17,617 bases of DNA, taken from the NCBI GenBank assembly GCA_002423075.1, contig DIUS01000151.1:7429-25045 (forward strand), given 5' to 3'. The notes beneath the pieces are model-generated. The model had not been told where the DNA came from, ran no database searches, and saw nothing but the letters and a program-made list of their open reading frames with translations. Shown here piece by piece: positions 1 through 7,753 of the stretch. Position numbers and translations under genes: made by a program. The number at the start of each line of letters is the position of its first letter. The first letter of the stretch is position 1. This DNA is from Microbacteriaceae bacterium UBA6152. GTDB taxonomy: Bacteria; Actinomycetota; Actinomycetes; Actinomycetales; Microbacteriaceae.

Positions 1-223
1 CGGCGTCGGTGAGGTCGGCGCCGACAGCGATGGCCTGCCCACCGGCTGCTTCGATCTCGGCGACGAGCTTCTCGGCGCGGGGCGCCTTGGCGCGATAGTT
101 GATGACGACGTTGGCGCCCGCGGCAGCGAAGTACTTGATGGTGTCGGCGCCAATGCCGCGCGACGATCCGGTGACGAGGGCGGTCTTGCCGGCGAGCGAG
201 CCGGGCTGCAGTGGGGTGTTCAC
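1..223 (-). CDS. SDR-family oxidoreductase, 5' part only
   Basis: N-terminal 74 codons of a short-chain dehydrogenase/reductase; the rest lies beyond the left edge. The translation begins VNTPLQPGSLAGKTALVTGS and continues with the Rossmann cofactor motif TGSSRGIG at about residues 18-25 (TGxxxGxG). An NYRAK stretch follows the second beta strand, of the kind that often favours NADP(H), and then a VGADLTDA segment equivalent to the usual D-(V/L) motif near the adenine ring. The catalytic Ser-Tyr-Lys residues are not in the window, so substrate and pathway cannot be given. The start is GTG at 223. There is no strong ribosome-binding site, but a TAGGGT hexamer lies 8 nt upstream, compatible with leaderless translation. 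It is divergent from the NfeD operon. The SDR fold assignment is firm; the function is unknown. Confidence 0.85.
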   Translation of the reverse strand, partial: MNTPLQPGSLAGKTALVTGSSRGIGADTIKYFAAAGANVVINYRAKAPRAEKLVAEIEAAGGQAIAVGADLTDA

Positions 224-231
224 GGTTCTCG

Positions 232-237
232 ACCCTA
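232..237 (-). promoter_or_regulatory. Candidate -10 element of the SDR gene (leaderless)
   Basis: TAGGGT read on the minus strand fits the actinobacterial TANNNT -10 pattern. It lies 8 nt before the GTG start, so transcription would begin at or within about 2 nt of the start codon. No clear -35 is visible at 16-19 nt. The assignment rests only on the hexamer and its position. Confidence 0.35.
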
Positions 238-273
238 CCGTCAGCGGCGACTCGACGGGCGGACATGGGCCAG

Positions 274-282
274 TGATACCGT
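274..282 (+). promoter_or_regulatory. Candidate extended -10 promoter for the NfeD-SPFH-GDPD operon
   Basis: TGATACCGT fits the extended -10 pattern TGN-TANNNT. A weak -35-like TCGACG sits at 252-257. Transcription from here would start near 289 and leave a leader of about 28 nt carrying the AGAGAGG ribosome-binding site in front of the ATG at 317. Nearly the same 9-mer (TGATACTGT) occurs upstream of the tRNA-Leu gene, which supports it modestly. Confidence 0.4.
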
Positions 283-316
283 GGGCGAACCGCCGCGACG
301 AAGAGAGGTGCTGGCC

Positions 317-793
317 ATGGTCGATCTGACGCAGTACCTGTGGATCGTGTGGCTGGTCTTCGTGGTCGTGTGCGTGATCATCGAGGTTCTCACGCTCGAG
401 TTCACCTTCATGATGGTCGCCGCCGGCTCCCTCATCGGCGGCCTCGGCACGAACCTGCTCGGGGCGGAATGGTGGGTGCAGATTCTCGCCGCCGCCGTCA
501 TCTCGGGCCTGCTGCTCTTCACGATCAGGCCGATGCTGCTCAAGCTGCTGCATCGCGGTGAAGAGCCCGCGCTCACCAACGTCGACGCTCTCAAGGGCAT
601 GGCGGGGCGCGTGACCACCGGATTCTCGGAGAGCACCGGCTTCGTGAAGCTCGCGAACGGAGAGACCTGGACAGCCCGCCTCGCGCCCGAGCACGAGACC
701 CTGACCCTTGCTGAGGGCGACCGCGTGGTCGTCACTCGCATCGACGGAGCGACCGCTGAGGTCGCCCCGAGAGAACGGAGCGAAACACCATGA
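317..793 (+). CDS. NfeD-like membrane protein
   Basis: 158-residue membrane protein of the short NfeD type. Three hydrophobic segments (about residues 6-27, 30-47 and 52-74) are followed by a soluble C-terminal domain (about 88-155, from NVDALKGMAGRV to ATAEVAPRE) with the strand pattern of the NfeD OB-fold. Short NfeD proteins partner SPFH/stomatin proteins in membrane microdomains. The very next gene encodes an SPFH protein and overlaps it by ATGA, which strongly supports the assignment. The start chosen is ATG at 317, preceded by AGAGAGG at 303-309. A GTG at 281 in the same frame would add 12 residues (MGEPPRRREVLA) ahead of the first membrane segment and would swallow that ribosome-binding site. 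The protein has no protease domain, unlike long-form NfeD. The exact cellular role is not known. Confidence 0.88.
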   Translation: MVDLTQYLWIVWLVFVVVCVIIEVLTLEFTFMMVAAGSLIGGLGTNLLGAEWWVQILAAAVISGLLLFTIRPMLLKLLHRGEEPALTNVDALKGMAGRVTTGFSESTGFVKLANGETWTARLAPEHETLTLAEGDRVVVTRIDGATAEVAPRERSETP

Positions 794-1722
794 TCTCCAC
801 CTCCGCCTTCATCGGCCAGATTTTCGTGACTGCGCTCGTCGTGGTGGTGGCGATCTTTGTCATCGTCGTGCTGGTGCGCTCGATCCGCATCGTGCCGCAG
901 GCCTACGCCGGCGTCGTCGAGCGTCTCGGCCGTTACCGCAAGACCTTGCAGCCGGGCCTCAACATCCTCGTGCCCTTCATCGATCGCATGCGGCCGCTCG
1001 TCGACATGCGCGAGCAGGTCGTCTCGTTTCCGCCGCAGCCGGTCATCACCGAAGACAACCTGGTCGTGTCGATCGACACGGTCATCTACTTCCAGGTGAC
1101 GGATGCTCGCGCAGCGACCTACGAGATCGCGAACTATCTGGCCGGCGTCGAGCAGTTGACGGTCACGACCCTGCGTAACGTCGTCGGTGGGCTGAACCTC
1201 GAAGAAGCGCTCACGAGTCGCGACAACATCAACGGTCAACTTCGCGTCGTGCTCGACGAAGCGACCGGCAAGTGGGGCCTGCGCGTCAACCGCGTCGAGC
1301 TGAAGGCCATCGACCCGCCGGTGAGCATTCAAGACTCGATGGAGAAGCAGATGCGCGCCGAGCGCGACCGGCGCGCCGTCATTCTCACCGCTGAGGGCAC
1401 GAAGCAGTCGCAGATTCTCGAGGCGGAGGGTGCTCGTCAGTCGGCGATCCTCAAGGCCGAGGGTGAGGCCCAGGCGCAGATCCTGACTGCTGAGGCCGAG
1501 GCGAAGGCCATCACGATCGTGTTCGACGCCATCCACAAGGGCAACCCCGACAGCACGCTGCTCGCTTACGAGTACCTGCAGATGCTGCCGAAGCTCGCCG
1601 AGGGCGAATCGAACAAGATGTGGATCATTCCGAGCGAGCTCACCGAAGCGCTCAAGGGTATCGGCGACGGGTTCTTCGCCGGGCCCGGCGCACGAGGCGG
1701 AAAGACGCCGCCTGCGGCCTGA
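790..1722 (+). CDS. SPFH/band 7 (stomatin/prohibitin-like, QmcA-type) protein
   Basis: 310-residue membrane-anchored scaffold protein. It has one N-terminal transmembrane segment (about residues 8-31), then a canonical SPFH domain (about 33-190) with the signatures VPQAYAGVVERLGRY, LQPGLNILVPFID and DTVIYFQVTDA. An alanine/glutamate-rich coiled coil follows. Residues 201-244 are four consecutive 11-residue units built on AEGxxQxxIL, a regular hendecad repeat. The C-terminus ends in a short Gly/Pro tail (GPGARGGKTPPAA). SPFH proteins oligomerise through the coiled coil and organise membrane microdomains, and they usually pair with NfeD. The start ATG at 790 overlaps the NfeD stop, and its own stop overlaps the next ATG (TGATG at 1720-1724), so the three genes look translationally coupled. 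The size and organisation match E. coli QmcA/YbbK-type proteins. Confidence 0.93.
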   Translation: MISTSAFIGQIFVTALVVVVAIFVIVVLVRSIRIVPQAYAGVVERLGRYRKTLQPGLNILVPFIDRMRPLVDMREQVVSFPPQPVITEDNLVVSIDTVIYFQVTDARAATYEIANYLAGVEQLTVTTLRNVVGGLNLEEALTSRDNINGQLRVVLDEATGKWGLRVNRVELKAIDPPVSIQDSMEKQMRAERDRRAVILTAEGTKQSQILEAEGARQSAILKAEGEAQAQILTAEAEAKAITIVFDAIHKGNPDSTLLAYEYLQMLPKLAEGESNKMWIIPSELTEALKGIGDGFFAGPGARGGKTPPAA

Positions 1723-2483
1723 TGCCCCAGCAGCTGCCCTACTTCGCGGCGACGACGCCGCACGTGCTCGCGCACCGCGGACTCGCGACCGAGGCGCCGG
1801 AGAACACCCTGCTCGCCTTCGCGGCCGCCGTGGGCATCGGCATCACGCATATTGAGACCGATGTGCACGCGAGCGCGGACGGTGTGGCGATGGTCGCTCA
1901 TGACCCCGATCTGTCGCGCGTCGTGGGTCATGCAACGCGCGTCGACGAGCTGACCTCGCGCGAGCTCGCCGAGCTCGACCTCGGTGACGGCCAGCACATG
2001 CCGACGCTGGCCGAGGCTCTCGACGGCTTTCCCGATGCGTTCTTCAACATCGATCTGAAGACCATGGATGCCGTGGCGCCGACCGTCGACGCCATCACCG
2101 CTGTGCGCGCCCACGATCGCGTTCTGCTGACCTCGTTCAGCGAGCGTCGACGTCGGGCGGCTCTGCGGCTACTGCCAGAAGTGGCTACGAGCGCGTCCGG
2201 ACCTCGGTTCGCCGCGGCTCTGCTCGCTTCTGTCGTGCGCGGCGGTCCGCTCGTGCGGGGCGCTCTGCGCGGGCTGCACGCCGTGCAGATTCCCGAGCGC
2301 GCGATCGGACTCGACACGGTCACGCCTGCGCGCATCCGCGCGTTCCATGCCGCCGGTGTCGAGGTGCACGTGTGGACGATCAACGATGCCGACACCATGC
2401 GCAGACTGCTCGAGCGCGGCGTCGACGGCATCGTCACCGATCGCGCCGATATCGGCCTCGAGATCGTCACCTCACTGGCATGA
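1722..2483 (+). CDS. Glycerophosphodiester phosphodiesterase family protein
   Basis: 253-residue GDPD TIM-barrel enzyme, predicted to hydrolyse glycerophosphodiesters to glycerol-3-phosphate and an alcohol. Hallmarks are AHRG at residues 17-20 (catalytic His18, Arg19), ENTLLAF at 27-33, the metal ligands ETDVHASADGVAMVAHDP at about 45-62 (Glu45, Asp47, His60), FNIDLK in mid-protein, and VWTINDADTM and DGIVTDRADIG near the C-terminus. No signal peptide or membrane segment is visible, so it should be cytoplasmic. Its ATG overlaps the SPFH stop by 1 nt; an upstream in-frame ATG at 1620 lies wholly inside the SPFH gene and would add only Arg-rich shadow sequence. Coupling to NfeD and SPFH suggests a link to membrane lipid turnover, but that is inference. 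The exact substrate is unknown. Confidence 0.92.
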   Translation: MPQQLPYFAATTPHVLAHRGLATEAPENTLLAFAAAVGIGITHIETDVHASADGVAMVAHDPDLSRVVGHATRVDELTSRELAELDLGDGQHMPTLAEALDGFPDAFFNIDLKTMDAVAPTVDAITAVRAHDRVLLTSFSERRRRAALRLLPEVATSASGPRFAAALLASVVRGGPLVRGALRGLHAVQIPERAIGLDTVTPARIRAFHAAGVEVHVWTINDADTMRRLLERGVDGIVTDRADIGLEIVTSLA

Positions 2484-2538
2484 CGCTGGCAAAGGTCTGG
2501 GAGGTGACTCCGTCAGCCGAACTCGATCGGCTCACGGG

Positions 2539-2556
2539 TCTATACATATTCATAGA
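2539..2556. promoter_or_regulatory. AT-rich imperfect palindrome, probable rbpA promoter/operator
   Basis: The only AT-rich patch in the 103-nt gap before rbpA. It reads TCTATACATATTCATAGA, which matches its own reverse complement at 14 of 18 positions. It contains -10-like hexamers (TATACA at 2541, CATATT at 2545) about 30-40 nt before the rbpA ATG. No convincing -35 is visible. It could be a -10 region, a regulator-binding dyad, or both. Confidence 0.4.
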
Positions 2557-2586
2557 GAGCGTGAGGCCCACCCCGGGAGGACGATC

Positions 2587-2955
2587 ATGGCAGACCGCAC
2601 ACTGCGCGGTATGAGGCTCGGTTCGCAGAGCATGCAGAGCGAAGAGGGCGTCGAGTTCGCCTCACGCCAGCGCGCCCAGTACCGCACCGCCGAAGGCGAA
2701 ACCTTCGACATGATCTTCTCTGCCGATGCCGAGTTGCCCGACGTGTGGCCGTCGCCGAAGAGCGGGGCAGAAGGAGTGCTGCTCGCGCCCGATGGCACCC
2801 CGATCGACATCGAGGTCGGCGAGGTTAAGGCCGTGCGCACGCACTGGGACATGCTGCTCGAGCGCCGCACGCGCGATGAGCTCGAAGAGCTGCTGCAAGA
2901 GCGCCTTGACTTGCTGCGCACTCGACGCGGCGGCGGCGAACGGCTCGGAGCCTAG
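2587..2955 (+). CDS. rbpA: RNA polymerase-binding protein RbpA
   Basis: 122-residue actinobacterial transcription factor that binds the RNA polymerase beta' subunit and the group I/II sigma factor and stabilises the open promoter complex. It is recognised by the N-terminus MADRTLRGMRLGSQSM, the core segment about residues 23-66 (FASRQRAQYRTAEGETFDMIFSADAELP...GAEGVLL), a basic linker (VKAVRTHWDMLLERR), and the sigma-interaction helix at about 85-112 (HWDMLLERRTRDELEELLQERLDLLR), almost the same as in mycobacteria. There are no cysteines, so it is a form without zinc ligands. The start ATG has a good ribosome-binding site (GGGAGG just upstream, about 2575-2580). It is probably transcribed from its own promoter at about 2539-2556. 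Its stop is only 4 nt from the stop of the convergent ppm1 gene. Confidence 0.97.
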   Translation: MADRTLRGMRLGSQSMQSEEGVEFASRQRAQYRTAEGETFDMIFSADAELPDVWPSPKSGAEGVLLAPDGTPIDIEVGEVKAVRTHWDMLLERRTRDELEELLQERLDLLRTRRGGGERLGA

Positions 2956-2959
2956 ATGC

Positions 2960-3706
2960 TCACGCCTCGCGCGCGGCAGCGTGTGCCGGCCCGCGCCCGA
3001 ACCAACTGGCGACGCCCCATCCGGTGACGCGCACGAGCGCCTCGGCGACGATCGCCGGCCCCATCTTCGAGCGTCCGGTCGTGCGCTCGACGAAGGTGAT
3101 CGGATGCTCGATCACCACTCCCCCGGCGCGCTCGACGCGCCACGCGAGCTCCACCTGAAAGCAATAGCCCTGCGACGAAACGACCGCGCGGTCGAGCCCG
3201 CGCAGTGCGGCGGTTCGATAGGCACGAAAACCGGCGGTGAGGTCGTGGATGCTCGAGCGCAGCATCCACTTCGCGTAGCGGTTGCCCGACTGCGAGATCG
3301 CGCGCCGCGCCCAGGGCCAGTCGACGACCGAACCGCCGTCGACCCAGCGCGAGCCGATGACCAGGTCGGCCCCGCGCTTGTCGAGCATCGCGAGCATGGC
3401 GGGCAGCTCGGCGGGGTCGTGCGAGCCGTCGGCGTCGATCTCGACGACCGCGTCGTAGCCCTGCTCGACGGCGATGCCGAAGCCGAGCAGATACGCCGAC
3501 CCCAGGCCCGACTTCGCCGCACGGTGCCGCACCGACACCCTCTCGTCGATCGCGGCGAGGTCATCGGCGATCGCGCCTGTGCCGTCAGGCGAGCCGTCGT
3601 CGACGATGAGCAGATCGGCGTCGGGCACCGAGCGGCGCACGCGCTCGACCATGGCGCGGATGCTCTCAGCCTCGTTGTACGTCGGCAGCACGACAAGCGT
3701 GCGCAT
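2960..3706 (-). CDS. ppm1: Polyprenol monophosphomannose synthase (GT2 family)
   Basis: 248-residue glycosyltransferase family 2 enzyme. It is predicted to transfer mannose from GDP-mannose to polyprenyl phosphate at the inner face of the membrane, giving the donor for lipoglycan and protein mannosylation. It begins MRTLVVLPTYNEAESI, has the nucleotide-binding DDGSPDGTG at about 36-44 and the metal-binding DADGSHDP at 91-98, then GSRWVDGGSVVDWPWARRAISQSGNRYA and TAGFRAYR, all typical of Ppm1/DPM1-like enzymes. The C-terminal membrane domain of longer homologues is absent, as in the soluble Ppm type. The chosen ATG at 3706 overlaps the lnt stop (TGATG); an in-frame upstream extension to 3778 would only read lnt sequence. 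In Mycobacterium tuberculosis the same two activities are fused in one Ppm1 protein. Mannose specificity is inferred from family and context. Confidence 0.92.
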   Translation of the reverse strand: MRTLVVLPTYNEAESIRAMVERVRRSVPDADLLIVDDGSPDGTGAIADDLAAIDERVSVRHRAAKSGLGSAYLLGFGIAVEQGYDAVVEIDADGSHDPAELPAMLAMLDKRGADLVIGSRWVDGGSVVDWPWARRAISQSGNRYAKWMLRSSIHDLTAGFRAYRTAALRGLDRAVVSSQGYCFQVELAWRVERAGGVVIEHPITFVERTTGRSKMGPAIVAEALVRVTGWGVASWFGRGPAHAAAREA

Positions 3707-5280
3707 CACGACTGCTCGCGTCGCACGAGAAGGCCAGCGAGCATCACGCTCGCGAGCCCGAACAGGATGATGCCCCACTCGAGGGTGCGCCCAAGCGCAT
3801 GCGCAGGCGTGACCGTGTCGCTCAGCGGAACCTGCTGCACCATCGTGCCGGCTTCGAACCGCGGCACGCTGTCGAACGTCGAACCGTCGGGCAGCACGAT
3901 CGCGGTGGCCCCCACGGTCGAGACGTGCACGACACTGCGGCCAGATTCAACGGCGCGCAGCCTCGCGATGGCCAACTGCTGCAAACCCTGGTCCGTGGGG
4001 CCGAAGTCGGCATTGTTGGTGGGGGCGAGCAAGATCTGAGCCCCCTCGTTCAGCTGTCGAGCGATCAGGTCGTCACTCACGATGTCGAAGCAGATCGAGA
4101 TTCCCGCGATGACGCCCTCGAGATCGATCACGGTGTCGCGCTCCCCGAACGAGAAGTCGCGCGGAACGAGATCGAACAAATCGGGGGCGAGCGGGTAGAA
4201 GAAATCGCGGGCCGGAAGGTACTCGGCGAACGGCACGGGATTCACCTTGTCGTACTGATCGATGGCACCGTCGCCGGCTCTCCACAGCAGCACAGAGTTG
4301 AAGCTTCGATCGGTCGGCTCGTCGTAGGTGATCGTGCCGACGACGACGGGGGCGTCGAGCCGGTCGCTGACGAGATCGAGCACCGACGCGGCGTCAGCAT
4401 TGCGCAACGGGTCAAGATCGCTCGCGTTCTCGGGCCACACGATGACGTCGAGGTCGAGCCCTTGGTCGAATAGGGGTGTGGTCGCGTCATAGTGATCGCG
4501 CAAAATCTCGCCACGCTCGTAGGAGGCGAACAGCCCCGAGTTCGAGTTGCCCTGCACTGCGGCAACGCTGATCGTTCCCGTCGTGGCGATCGGCACGGCC
4601 GGCCAGACGAGCAGAGCCGCGGATGCTCCTGCCAGCGCGATGCTGCGGCGCAGCATCCCGACCTCGCGTTCGATGGCGACGGCAACGATTGCTGCCGCCA
4701 CCCACGCGAGCAGAAAGGTGAGCCCCGAGAAGCCGAGCCAGCCAGCCCAATGCGAGAGCGGACCCTCTGCCTGGCTGTGCGCGAGGCGGCCCCAGGCGAA
4801 GCCGCCCCAGGGGAAGGTGCTCGCGACGACCTCGCGAGCTGTCCACGCCGCGGCGACGACCGCCGGCGCCAGCACGAGCCGCCCCGCGACGCCGGGCCAG
4901 GCTCGCGGCACCCAGCGCCAGGCCAGCATGATGAGCACGCCGCCCAACGAGGTCCAGACCACCATGACGAGCGTCAGAGCCAGCCACGGCACGACGCCCA
5001 GGTACACCGTGAGCCACTCGATGAGTGTGCCGTAGAACGTGAAGCCGCTGAGCGCTCCGACGAGCATCGCCCCGCGGAGGCTGCGGCCACGCAGGCTCGC
5101 GAGCACGAGGGCCGTGCCGACGATCGTGAGCGGCCACCAGCCGAGGTCGGGATACCCGAGATTCATGAGCCAGCCGCCCGCGATAGCGGTGAGTACGGCG
5201 ACGCCGAGAGGCAGGGGAGGTGCGGTGGTGGTCGCGACGGGCGCTGCATGGCGCATGGTCGTCACGCTCGTCGTCACCAT
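3706..5280 (-). CDS. lnt: Apolipoprotein N-acyltransferase
   Basis: 524-residue integral membrane enzyme that adds the third, amide-linked acyl chain to the N-terminal cysteine of lipoproteins. Hydrophobic segments occupy about residues 25-230, including the PWGGFAWGRLAHSQ and WAGWLGFSGLTFLLAW loops typical of Lnt. A carbon-nitrogen hydrolase domain follows (about 236-480), and a final membrane helix lies at about 495-518. The catalytic triad is recognisable: Glu284 in VWPEN, Lys345 in YDKVNPVPFAEYLP, and Cys397 in ISICFD. The ATG at 5280 lies 40 nt after the helY stop. The frame stays open much further upstream but only overlaps helY. No strong ribosome-binding site is visible; a TAAGAT hexamer lies 11 nt before the ATG. 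A lipoprotein substrate, the FKBP gene, is encoded in the same array. The start could instead be the ATG at 5256. Confidence 0.94.
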   Translation of the reverse strand: MVTTSVTTMRHAAPVATTTAPPLPLGVAVLTAIAGGWLMNLGYPDLGWWPLTIVGTALVLASLRGRSLRGAMLVGALSGFTFYGTLIEWLTVYLGVVPWLALTLVMVVWTSLGGVLIMLAWRWVPRAWPGVAGRLVLAPAVVAAAWTAREVVASTFPWGGFAWGRLAHSQAEGPLSHWAGWLGFSGLTFLLAWVAAAIVAVAIEREVGMLRRSIALAGASAALLVWPAVPIATTGTISVAAVQGNSNSGLFASYERGEILRDHYDATTPLFDQGLDLDVIVWPENASDLDPLRNADAASVLDLVSDRLDAPVVVGTITYDEPTDRSFNSVLLWRAGDGAIDQYDKVNPVPFAEYLPARDFFYPLAPDLFDLVPRDFSFGERDTVIDLEGVIAGISICFDIVSDDLIARQLNEGAQILLAPTNNADFGPTDQGLQQLAIARLRAVESGRSVVHVSTVGATAIVLPDGSTFDSVPRFEAGTMVQQVPLSDTVTPAHALGRTLEWGIILFGLASVMLAGLLVRREQS

Positions 5281-5320
5281 CACGAGGGGCAATCTTAGGC
5301 GAGCGAGCGCAGAGCGCCGC

Positions 5321-7753
5321 TCAGGCGACCGAGCTGTAGGCGACGATGCCGCGGCGAATCGCGTCGAGGGCGCTGCGGGCGGTGCGACCGACCTGTCCGT
5401 CGGCGACGAGTGAGATCTGGTCGAGCAGATCGATCGTCTGCTTGGTCCAGCGCACGAAGTCTCCCGCGGCGAAATCAGCATCGCGCAGAACGGCATCGAG
5501 TGACCCCCCGGCGGCCCACCGATGCATCGGAAGGGCCAGGGTGGTGGCGAGCGGCTCAGTTCCCGGAAGCCGGTGCTCGCGCTCGAGGTCATCGAGACGC
5601 GCCCAGAGCTGTTGCGTGCGCTCGAGTGCGGGCCGGAAGGCGCCTCGGGGCAGTGCATACTCGGGCGCCTGTCCGTCGTCACGGCGGGCTTCGAAGACGA
5701 TCGCGCTCGCCATCGCGGCCATCGAGGGCGCGTCGAGGTCTTTCCACACTCCGCGTCGCAGGCTCTCGGCGACGAGCAGGTCGCGCTCGCCGTAGATGCG
5801 TCGCAGCGAGCGGCCGTGCTGGGTGAGTCCGAGCCTGCCGTGTTCGTCGGTGCGCAGGTAGTCAAGATCGGTGAGAATCTCAGTGATGCGGTCGAACACG
5901 GCCGCGACAGCGCCGGTACGACCCGAGATCTGCCGGCTGACCTTGTTGGTGTCTTTTTTCAACCGCCACCAGCGTTCAGCCCAGCGAGCATGCGCTTCGC
6001 GATCAGAGCATCCGTGGCACGGATGCTTGCGCATGCTCACCCGCAGGCCCTCGATCTGCTTCTGTCGGCGCAACCGGTCGGCCTTCTCGCCGGGCTCGCC
6101 CGCGCGGTTCGCGCCACGCTCGAGGTCGCTCAACTGGCGGCGCAGGGCGGAGTACTCGGCGAAGTCGCCGAGGTGACACGTCATCGACTTCGCGTACCCC
6201 GCGAGGGCCTCTTCGTTCTTGCGCACCGTGCGTGCCAGGTCGACGACGGCGCGGTCTGCCTGGAACTGCGCGAAGCTCGACTCGAGAATCTCGCGCGTGC
6301 GCTGCCGACCAAACTGCTCGATGAGGTTCACGGCCATGTTGTAGGTGGGGCGGAAGCTTGAGTTGAGCGGGTACGTGCGGCGTGAGGCGAGCGAGGCGAC
6401 GGCTTGCGGGTCGAGCCCTGGTGACCATTGGATGACCGAGTGGCCCTCGGTGTCGATGCCACGACGTCCAGCACGACCCGTGAGCTGGGTGTACTCCCCC
6501 GGCGTGATCGGCACACGCGCCTCACCGTTGAACTTCTCGAGCTTCTCGAGCACGACCGTGCGCGCGGGCATGTTGATGCCAAGGGCGAGCGTCTCGGTGG
6601 CGAAGACGACGCGCAGCAGCTTCTTCTGGAAAAGTTCTTCGACGACCTCTTTGAACGCTGGCAGAAGTCCGGCGTGGTGCGCGGCGACCCCGCGCTGCAG
6701 ACCGTCGAGCCACTCCCAGTAGCCGAGCACCGCGAGGTCATCGTCACGCAGGGTGCGGCAGCGCTCTTCGACGATCTGGCGGATCTCGTCGCGCTCTGCC
6801 TGGTCGGTGAGTCGCTGGCCCGACCGCACGAGCTGGCGCACCGCGGCGTCGCACCCCGCGCGGCTGAAGATGAAGAAGATCGCGGGCAGCAGGCTGCGCG
6901 AGCCGAGCATGGCGACGATCTCGGACCGATCAGCGCGGCCCTCCCCCGCCGGACGCTTCTCCCAGCGTCGCGGATGCTGCTGCCGACCCTTGTGCGGTGT
7001 GTGGCCGCCCGCGCGTGCCAACTGCATGAGCTCGGGGTTGACGCGGTTCGTCGCCGCCTTGCCCGACGAGTCGAACAGGTCGACGAGCTTCGAGCGCACG
7101 AGCACGTGCTGGTCGAGCGGCACCGGCCGGGTCTCGCTCACGATGACGTCAGTGTCGCCGCGCACCGCCTGCAGCCAGTCACCGAACTCCTCAGCATTCG
7201 ACACCGTGGCGCTGAGCGAGATCATGCGCACGTGCTGCGGCAGGTGGATGATGACCTCCTCCCACACCGCCCCGCGGAACCGGTCGGCGAGGTAGTGCAC
7301 CTCGTCCATCACAACGTAGGCGAGGTCGACGAGCAGGTCGCTGTCGGCATAGAGCATGTTGCGCAGCACCTCGGTCGTCATGACCACGATGCGCGCGCGG
7401 GCGTTGATGTTCGTGTCGCCCGTCAGCAACCCGACCTCGGCGGCGCCGTACTGTGCGACGAGTTCGGTGTACTTCTGGTTGCTGAGCGCCTTCATCGGCG
7501 CGGTGTAGAAGATCTTCGCGCTCGGCTCGAACATGGCGAGAAAGACGCCGAACTCGGCCACGATGGTCTTGCCCGCCCCGGTCGGGGCGGCGACGAGCAC
7601 GCTGCGGCCCTGCTCAAGCGCGGCGCACGCCGCGTGCTGAAACGGATCGAGTTCGATCGTCAGTCCGTCGCGGAACGCACGCAGTCGGGGCAGAGACTGC
7701 AGGGCTCGGGCTGCGGCATACCGCTCAGCGGGGCTGAGGTGTGCCTCAGCCAT
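5321..7753 (-). CDS. helY: DEAD/DEAH-box RNA helicase, HelY/Ski2-like
   Basis: 810-residue superfamily 2 helicase of the Ski2/Mtr4-like HelY type. It has Walker A AAPTGAGKT at about 55-63, motif Ia TAPMKALSNQK (84-94), motif II DEVH at 150-153, motif III SAT (181-183), then IFSRAGCDAAV, motif V ATETLALGINMPARTVV, and motif VI QLTGRAGRRGID. The long C-terminal part carries the helical DSHCT-like region, and Cys/His residues are seen in MTCHLGDFAEYS and KHPCHGCSDREAH. The role is likely ATP-dependent unwinding of structured RNA in decay or processing; the true substrate in actinobacteria is not settled. The chosen ATG at 7753 gives an 8-nt overlap with tatC (ATGGCTGA). The longer frame from 7804 lies inside tatC. 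tatA-tatC-helY is a conserved actinobacterial order. Confidence 0.95.
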   Translation of the reverse strand: MAEAHLSPAERYAAARALQSLPRLRAFRDGLTIELDPFQHAACAALEQGRSVLVAAPTGAGKTIVAEFGVFLAMFEPSAKIFYTAPMKALSNQKYTELVAQYGAAEVGLLTGDTNINARARIVVMTTEVLRNMLYADSDLLVDLAYVVMDEVHYLADRFRGAVWEEVIIHLPQHVRMISLSATVSNAEEFGDWLQAVRGDTDVIVSETRPVPLDQHVLVRSKLVDLFDSSGKAATNRVNPELMQLARAGGHTPHKGRQQHPRRWEKRPAGEGRADRSEIVAMLGSRSLLPAIFFIFSRAGCDAAVRQLVRSGQRLTDQAERDEIRQIVEERCRTLRDDDLAVLGYWEWLDGLQRGVAAHHAGLLPAFKEVVEELFQKKLLRVVFATETLALGINMPARTVVLEKLEKFNGEARVPITPGEYTQLTGRAGRRGIDTEGHSVIQWSPGLDPQAVASLASRRTYPLNSSFRPTYNMAVNLIEQFGRQRTREILESSFAQFQADRAVVDLARTVRKNEEALAGYAKSMTCHLGDFAEYSALRRQLSDLERGANRAGEPGEKADRLRRQKQIEGLRVSMRKHPCHGCSDREAHARWAERWWRLKKDTNKVSRQISGRTGAVAAVFDRITEILTDLDYLRTDEHGRLGLTQHGRSLRRIYGERDLLVAESLRRGVWKDLDAPSMAAMASAIVFEARRDDGQAPEYALPRGAFRPALERTQQLWARLDDLEREHRLPGTEPLATTLALPMHRWAAGGSLDAVLRDADFAAGDFVRWTKQTIDLLDQISLVADGQVGRTARSALDAIRRGIVAYSSVA

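Noticed and set aside
281..316. GTG at 281 as the nfeD start
   Set aside because: It would translate through the ribosome-binding site and add a hydrophilic Arg-rich leader; the ATG at 317 with AGAGAGG upstream is better.
241..1536. Long minus-strand open frame of 431 codons opposite nfeD and the SPFH gene
   Set aside because: Arg/Asp/His-rich low-complexity translation with no recognisable domain; a typical antisense shadow of high-GC coding DNA.
2726..4039. Plus-strand open frame of 437 codons spanning rbpA, ppm1 and lnt
   Set aside because: It crosses three genes with clear products, and its translation resembles no protein family.
5281..5865. N-terminal extension of Lnt by 195 codons
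   Set aside because: The extension overlaps helY completely and is Ser/Arg/Pro-rich shadow sequence; the membrane protein proper begins at the ATG at 5280.
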